Assembly (NCBI GenBank): GCA_036787815.1
Contig: DAIQOP010000154.1
Coordinates: 1 to 9,047 of the forward strand
Direction: 5' to 3'
Length of the DNA: 9,047 nucleotides
From: DATBAK01 sp036787815
GTDB lineage: Bacteria; Actinomycetota; Acidimicrobiia; IMCC26256; PALSA-610
Made by a program: the position numbers and the translations under genes. The notes beneath the pieces were generated by a model, which worked only from the letters and a program-made list of their open reading frames with translations, did no database searches and was not told the DNA's origin. This document shows positions 5,889-9,047 of this stretch, piece after piece (the first letter of the stretch is position 1; every line of letters starts with the position of its first letter).

Positions 5889-6974
5889 ATGTCGTTCCGT
5901 GCAACTCGCCCCTTCCTCACCGTCGCCCTCGCGGGCTCGCTCGTCGTCGCGGCCGCCGCGTGCGGGAGCGGCGGCAGCGGCAGCGGCACGAAAGGCTCCG
6001 CGCGCACGGAGACCATCACGCTGCTCACCCACGACTCGTTCGCGGTGTCGAAACCCGTGCTCGCCGCGTTCACGCGGCAGACCGGCATTCGGGTGAAGGT
6101 CGACAAGAGCGTCGGCGATGCCGGCTCCGCGCTCAGCCAGGCGATCCTCACGAAGGGCAACCCGATCGCCGACGCCTTCTACGGCGTCGACAACACGTTC
6201 CTGTCGCGTGCGCTCGACGCCGGGATCTACGAGCCCTGGACCGCCGCGGGACTCGACCGGGTCCCGGAGGCGCTCCAGCTCGACCCGAGTCACCGCGTGA
6301 CGCCAATCGACTACGGCGACGTGTGCGTCAACTACGACGAGGCCTGGTTCGCGAGCCGTCACCGTCGCGCGCCGGCCACGCTCGCCGACCTTGCCGCGCC
6401 CGAGTACCGCGACCTCACCGTGGTCGAGAAGCCGTCGACGTCGTCGACCGGTCTGGCGTTCCTGCTCGCGACAGTCGCCCGCTACGGCGAATCCGGGTGG
6501 CAGGACTACTGGAGGCGGCTGCGCGCGAACGGCGTGCTCGTCGAGCCCGGTTGGGATCAGGCCTACGACGGAGCGTTCACCGCCGGTGGAGGGAGCGGCA
6601 CGCGGCCGATCGTCGTGTCCTACGCCTCGAGCCCGCCTGCCGATGTCGTGTACTCGAGCCCGAAGAAGGCGCGACCGACCGTGGGGGTCGTGCACGACGG
6701 CTGCTTCCGGCAGGTCGAGTTCGCGGGCATCCTGAAGGGCACGCACCATCACGACGCGGCCGGCAAGCTCATCGACTTCCTGCTGTCGTTGCGATTCCAG
6801 CAGGACATGCCGTTGCAGATGTACGTGTTCCCCGCCCGCACCGATGCGAAGCTGCCCGCGGTGTTCGAGCAGTGGGCGTACCGACCGGCCGACCCGTTGA
6901 CGCTCGACCCGGCGACGATCAGCGCCCATCGTGACGCCTGGATCGAGCAGTGGACCGCGCTCGTCGTGCGCTGA
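5889..6974 (+). CDS. thiB: Thiamine ABC transporter, substrate-binding lipoprotein
   Basis: 361 residues. A lipoprotein signal peptide ends in LVVAAAAC with the lipidation cysteine C25, so the mature protein should be anchored outside the membrane, followed by a Gly/Ser linker. The body follows ThiB/TbpA of Escherichia coli along its whole length: THDSFAV (TYDSFA in E. coli), ADAFYGVDNTF, IDYGDVCVNYDE (D141-Y142), EKPSTSSTGLAFL, EPGWDQAY with W222, VVSYASSPPADVVYS, the CFRQVEFAG segment, and a C-terminal RDAWIEQWTALV. It binds thiamine and/or its phosphates and delivers it to the permease. GGTGAGG about nine bases before the ATG can act as ribosome binding site within the thiN 3' end. The gene follows thiN by two bases, so the two are probably translationally coupled and both under the TPP riboswitch. 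Confidence 0.94.
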   Translation: MSFRATRPFLTVALAGSLVVAAAACGSGGSGSGTKGSARTETITLLTHDSFAVSKPVLAAFTRQTGIRVKVDKSVGDAGSALSQAILTKGNPIADAFYGVDNTFLSRALDAGIYEPWTAAGLDRVPEALQLDPSHRVTPIDYGDVCVNYDEAWFASRHRRAPATLADLAAPEYRDLTVVEKPSTSSTGLAFLLATVARYGESGWQDYWRRLRANGVLVEPGWDQAYDGAFTAGGGSGTRPIVVSYASSPPADVVYSSPKKARPTVGVVHDGCFRQVEFAGILKGTHHHDAAGKLIDFLLSLRFQQDMPLQMYVFPARTDAKLPAVFEQWAYRPADPLTLDPATISAHRDAWIEQWTALVVR

Positions 6975-8638
6975 CGGCGCGCGACCGAGTGGCATCGCTC
7001 GGGGGTCGCGTCGGCCGCACGATCCTCGTCGTCGCGCCGGTCGTGTTCCTCGGCGCGTTCTTCGTCTACCCGCTGGCGGCGATCCTCGGTCGGGGGTTGC
7101 TGCCGCGTGGGCACGCCGACTTCGCCGCGCTCGGCGACGTGCTCTCCGACCGGGGCCTGCGCGAGGTCGCGTGGTTCACGCTGTGGCAGGCCGCGCTCTC
7201 GACGGTGCTCACGTTGCTTGTGGGCCTCCCGGCCGCGTTCGTGCTCGCCCGCTTCACGTTCCCGGGGCGGTCGCTGCTGAGGTCGCTGCTGCTTGTTCCG
7301 TTCGTCTTGCCGACGGTGGTGGTTGCGGCGGCGTTCGCGGCGCTGCTCGGGCCCGGTGGCCCGCTCGCGCTGCTGGGCCTGGTTCCCGGCGTCGCCGCGA
7401 TCCTGATCGCGCACGTGTTCTTCAACGTCGCGGTCGTGGCGCGGGTGGTCGGTGGCCTCTGGGCGAACCTGGACCCGAGCCGCGAGGAGGCCGCGCGGGT
7501 GCTCGGCGCGTCGCGCCCTCGCGCGTTCGTGTCGGTCACGTTGCCGCTGCTCGCGCCGGCGATCATCGCCGCGTCGTCGATCGTGTTCCTGTTCACGTTC
7601 TCGTCGTTCGGAGTGGTGCTCCTGCTCGGAGGCCCGACGCGCGCGACGCTCGAGACCGAGATCTATTCGCTCACCACCGAGTTCCTCGACCTCCGCCACG
7701 CGGCCGCGCTCGCGCTCGTGCAGATCGTTGCGGTGGTCGCGGTGCTGCTCGTGCTCACGCGGGTGCAGGAGCGGGTGGCCACGGGTCAGCGGCTGGTCGC
7801 GGCGCGCGACACCGCCCGCCCGGCTCGGGGCTTCGGCGCCCGTGCCTTCCTCGGCGGCACGCTGGCCGTGCTGGCGGTGCTCCTGGGTGGGCCGCTCGCG
7901 ATGCTGGTGGCCCGCTCGTTCGGGAACGCGTTCGCGCGGGGGAGCGGAGGGCCGACGCTCTCGGCCTACCGCAGCCTCTCGACGCCCGGGTCGGCGTTAT
8001 TCGTCGCGCCGTCGGTGGCGATCCGCAACTCGCTCGAGTTCGCGCTCGTCGCGACGACGATCGCGTTGTTCGTGGGCGGCGCCGCGGCGTTCGTGCTCGC
8101 CCGCCGGCCTTCGCGCGGCCGCCGCGCGCTCGACACGCTCTTGATGCTCCCGCTCGGCACGTCGGCCGTCACCATCGGGTTCGGGTTCCTGATCGCACTC
8201 GACCGCCCACCCCTCGACCTGCGATCGAGCGTGTGGCTCGTGCCGCTCGCGCACGCGGTCGTCGCGATCCCGTTCGTCGTGCGGGCGGTGGTGCCCGCGC
8301 TGCGATCGATCGACCCGAGGCTGCGGGAGGCGGCGGCGTTGCTGGGTGCGAGCCCGGCGCGCGTGCGCCGCGAGGTCGATCTCCCGATCGTCGGGCGCGC
8401 GTTCCTCGTGGCCGCGGGGTTCGCCGCCGCGGTGTCGCTCGGAGACTTCGGCGCCACGGCGTTCATCGCGCGACCCGACACGCCGACCGTGCCGATCGCG
8501 ATCTTCCGCCTCCTGAGCCTGCCGGGGCGGCTGAACTTCGACCGCGCGATGGCGTTGAGCACGGTGCTCATGGTGCTCACGGGCCTGGTTGTCGTCGGGC
8601 TCGAGCGGGTGCGCGTCGCCTCGCTCACGGAGTTCTGA
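6950..8638 (+). CDS. thiP: Thiamine ABC transporter, fused permease
   Basis: About 562 residues and highly hydrophobic, with roughly a dozen membrane segments in two homologous halves, as in E. coli ThiP (about 536). Each half has the cytoplasmic EAA loop that docks on the ATPase: E180-A181-A182 with G186 in the first half, and E460-A461-A462 with G466 in the second, each followed by the LP of the coupling helix. It forms the channel through which thiamine from ThiB crosses the membrane. The GTG at 6950 overlaps thiB by 25 nt; a GTG at 6989, just after the thiB stop, is a possible later start that removes 13 residues without harming the first membrane segment. The stop overlaps the thiQ ATG by one base. 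The iron(III)-type permeases are close relatives, but gene order and riboswitch decide for thiamine. Confidence 0.93.
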   Translation: MDRARRALTARDRVASLGGRVGRTILVVAPVVFLGAFFVYPLAAILGRGLLPRGHADFAALGDVLSDRGLREVAWFTLWQAALSTVLTLLVGLPAAFVLARFTFPGRSLLRSLLLVPFVLPTVVVAAAFAALLGPGGPLALLGLVPGVAAILIAHVFFNVAVVARVVGGLWANLDPSREEAARVLGASRPRAFVSVTLPLLAPAIIAASSIVFLFTFSSFGVVLLLGGPTRATLETEIYSLTTEFLDLRHAAALALVQIVAVVAVLLVLTRVQERVATGQRLVAARDTARPARGFGARAFLGGTLAVLAVLLGGPLAMLVARSFGNAFARGSGGPTLSAYRSLSTPGSALFVAPSVAIRNSLEFALVATTIALFVGGAAAFVLARRPSRGRRALDTLLMLPLGTSAVTIGFGFLIALDRPPLDLRSSVWLVPLAHAVVAIPFVVRAVVPALRSIDPRLREAAALLGASPARVRREVDLPIVGRAFLVAAGFAAAVSLGDFGATAFIARPDTPTVPIAIFRLLSLPGRLNFDRAMALSTVLMVLTGLVVVGLERVRVASLTEF

Positions 8639-9047
8639 TGTCGCGCTCGGGCGGCGGGCTCGTGGTCGCGGGCGTCTCGGTGTCGCTCGGCGGCAACCGG
8701 GTGCTCGACTCGGTCGACGTGACGGTCGCCGCGGGGGAGACGGTCGCGTTGCTGGGCCCGAGCGGCAGCGGCAAGAGCACGCTCTTGCGCGCCATCGCCG
8801 GGCTCGAGCCGCTCGAATCGGGAACGATCTCGCTCGACGGCGCTGATCTCGCCGGCGTGCCGCCGCACCGGCGCGGCGTCGGCATGATGTTCCAGGACGA
8901 CGCACTGTTCCCGCACACCAACGTGCGGGGCAACGTGGAGTTCGGTCTCCGCATGAGTGGGATGTCGAGTGACGCGCGCGCCCCGCGGGTCGCCGAAGTG
9001 CTCGCGCTCGTCGGACTCGGCGCGCTCGGTGGCCGGCGGGTCTCGCA
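8638..9047 (+). CDS. thiQ: Thiamine ABC transporter, ATP-binding protein (cut by right edge)
   Basis: 136 residues are visible and the frame remains open at the window end. The start overlaps the thiP stop in a TGATG arrangement, typical of coupled translation. Walker A is GPSGSGKST (G40-T48), followed by LLRAIAGLEPLESGTI; the Q-loop glutamine is Q86 in FQDDALFPH, the wording usual for ThiQ and related importers. The signature motif, Walker B and switch histidine lie beyond the edge. It would power thiamine import together with ThiB and ThiP. Being the last visible gene, it may be followed by further thiamine genes outside the window. Confidence 0.92.
   Translation, partial: MSRSGGGLVVAGVSVSLGGNRVLDSVDVTVAAGETVALLGPSGSGKSTLLRAIAGLEPLESGTISLDGADLAGVPPHRRGVGMMFQDDALFPHTNVRGNVEFGLRMSGMSSDARAPRVAEVLALVGLGALGGRRVS

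Noticed and set aside
5760..6995. 411-residue minus-strand frame opposite thiB
   Set aside because: It is a shadow of thiB, which matches E. coli ThiB along its length.

Overview
The window is very GC-rich DNA with tightly packed genes and strong G/C preference at third codon positions. The gene families point to a high-GC actinobacterium: a KstR-type TetR regulator beside a FadD19-like sterol-type acyl-CoA ligase, and a secreted muramidase-like protein carrying GYW...DGGIFSFGDA repeats. I associate those repeats mainly with Acidimicrobiia, but the class-level placement is inference. A run of ten Ns at 3473-3482 shows a draft assembly or metagenome bin, and it divides the window into two parts whose true distance is unknown.

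Left part (1-3472): a minus-strand MBL-fold alkylsulfatase-like hydrolase, cut by the left edge, is divergent from a TetR-family regulator resembling KstR. The regulator is followed by a FadD19-like acyl-CoA ligase. The same 15-base block, containing a KstR-type operator (consensus TnnAACnnGTTnnA), lies before the regulator and before the ligase. It is exactly nine bases ahead of each start codon, and neither start has a Shine-Dalgarno sequence. The likely picture is an autoregulated mini-regulon for sterol or other branched-acid catabolism, with leaderless transcripts and operators overlapping the -10 regions. The hydrolase shares the first operator through the divergent intergenic region.

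Middle part (3483-5035): one secreted protein with a signal peptide, a glucosaminidase/muramidase-like domain and six tandem 42-residue repeats.

Right part (5036-9047): a thiamine salvage operon under a TPP riboswitch, in the order thiN (thiamine pyrophosphokinase), thiB (thiamine-binding lipoprotein), thiP (fused permease) and thiQ (ATPase, cut by the right edge). Spacing is 2 nt, then overlaps of 25 nt and 1 nt. The ABC transporter imports thiamine, ThiN converts it to TPP, and TPP binding to the leader should mask the thiN ribosome binding site, which lies within the aptamer. No wholly unknown system is evident. The most interesting items are the twin operators, the riboswitch/RBS overlap and the six-repeat secreted protein.
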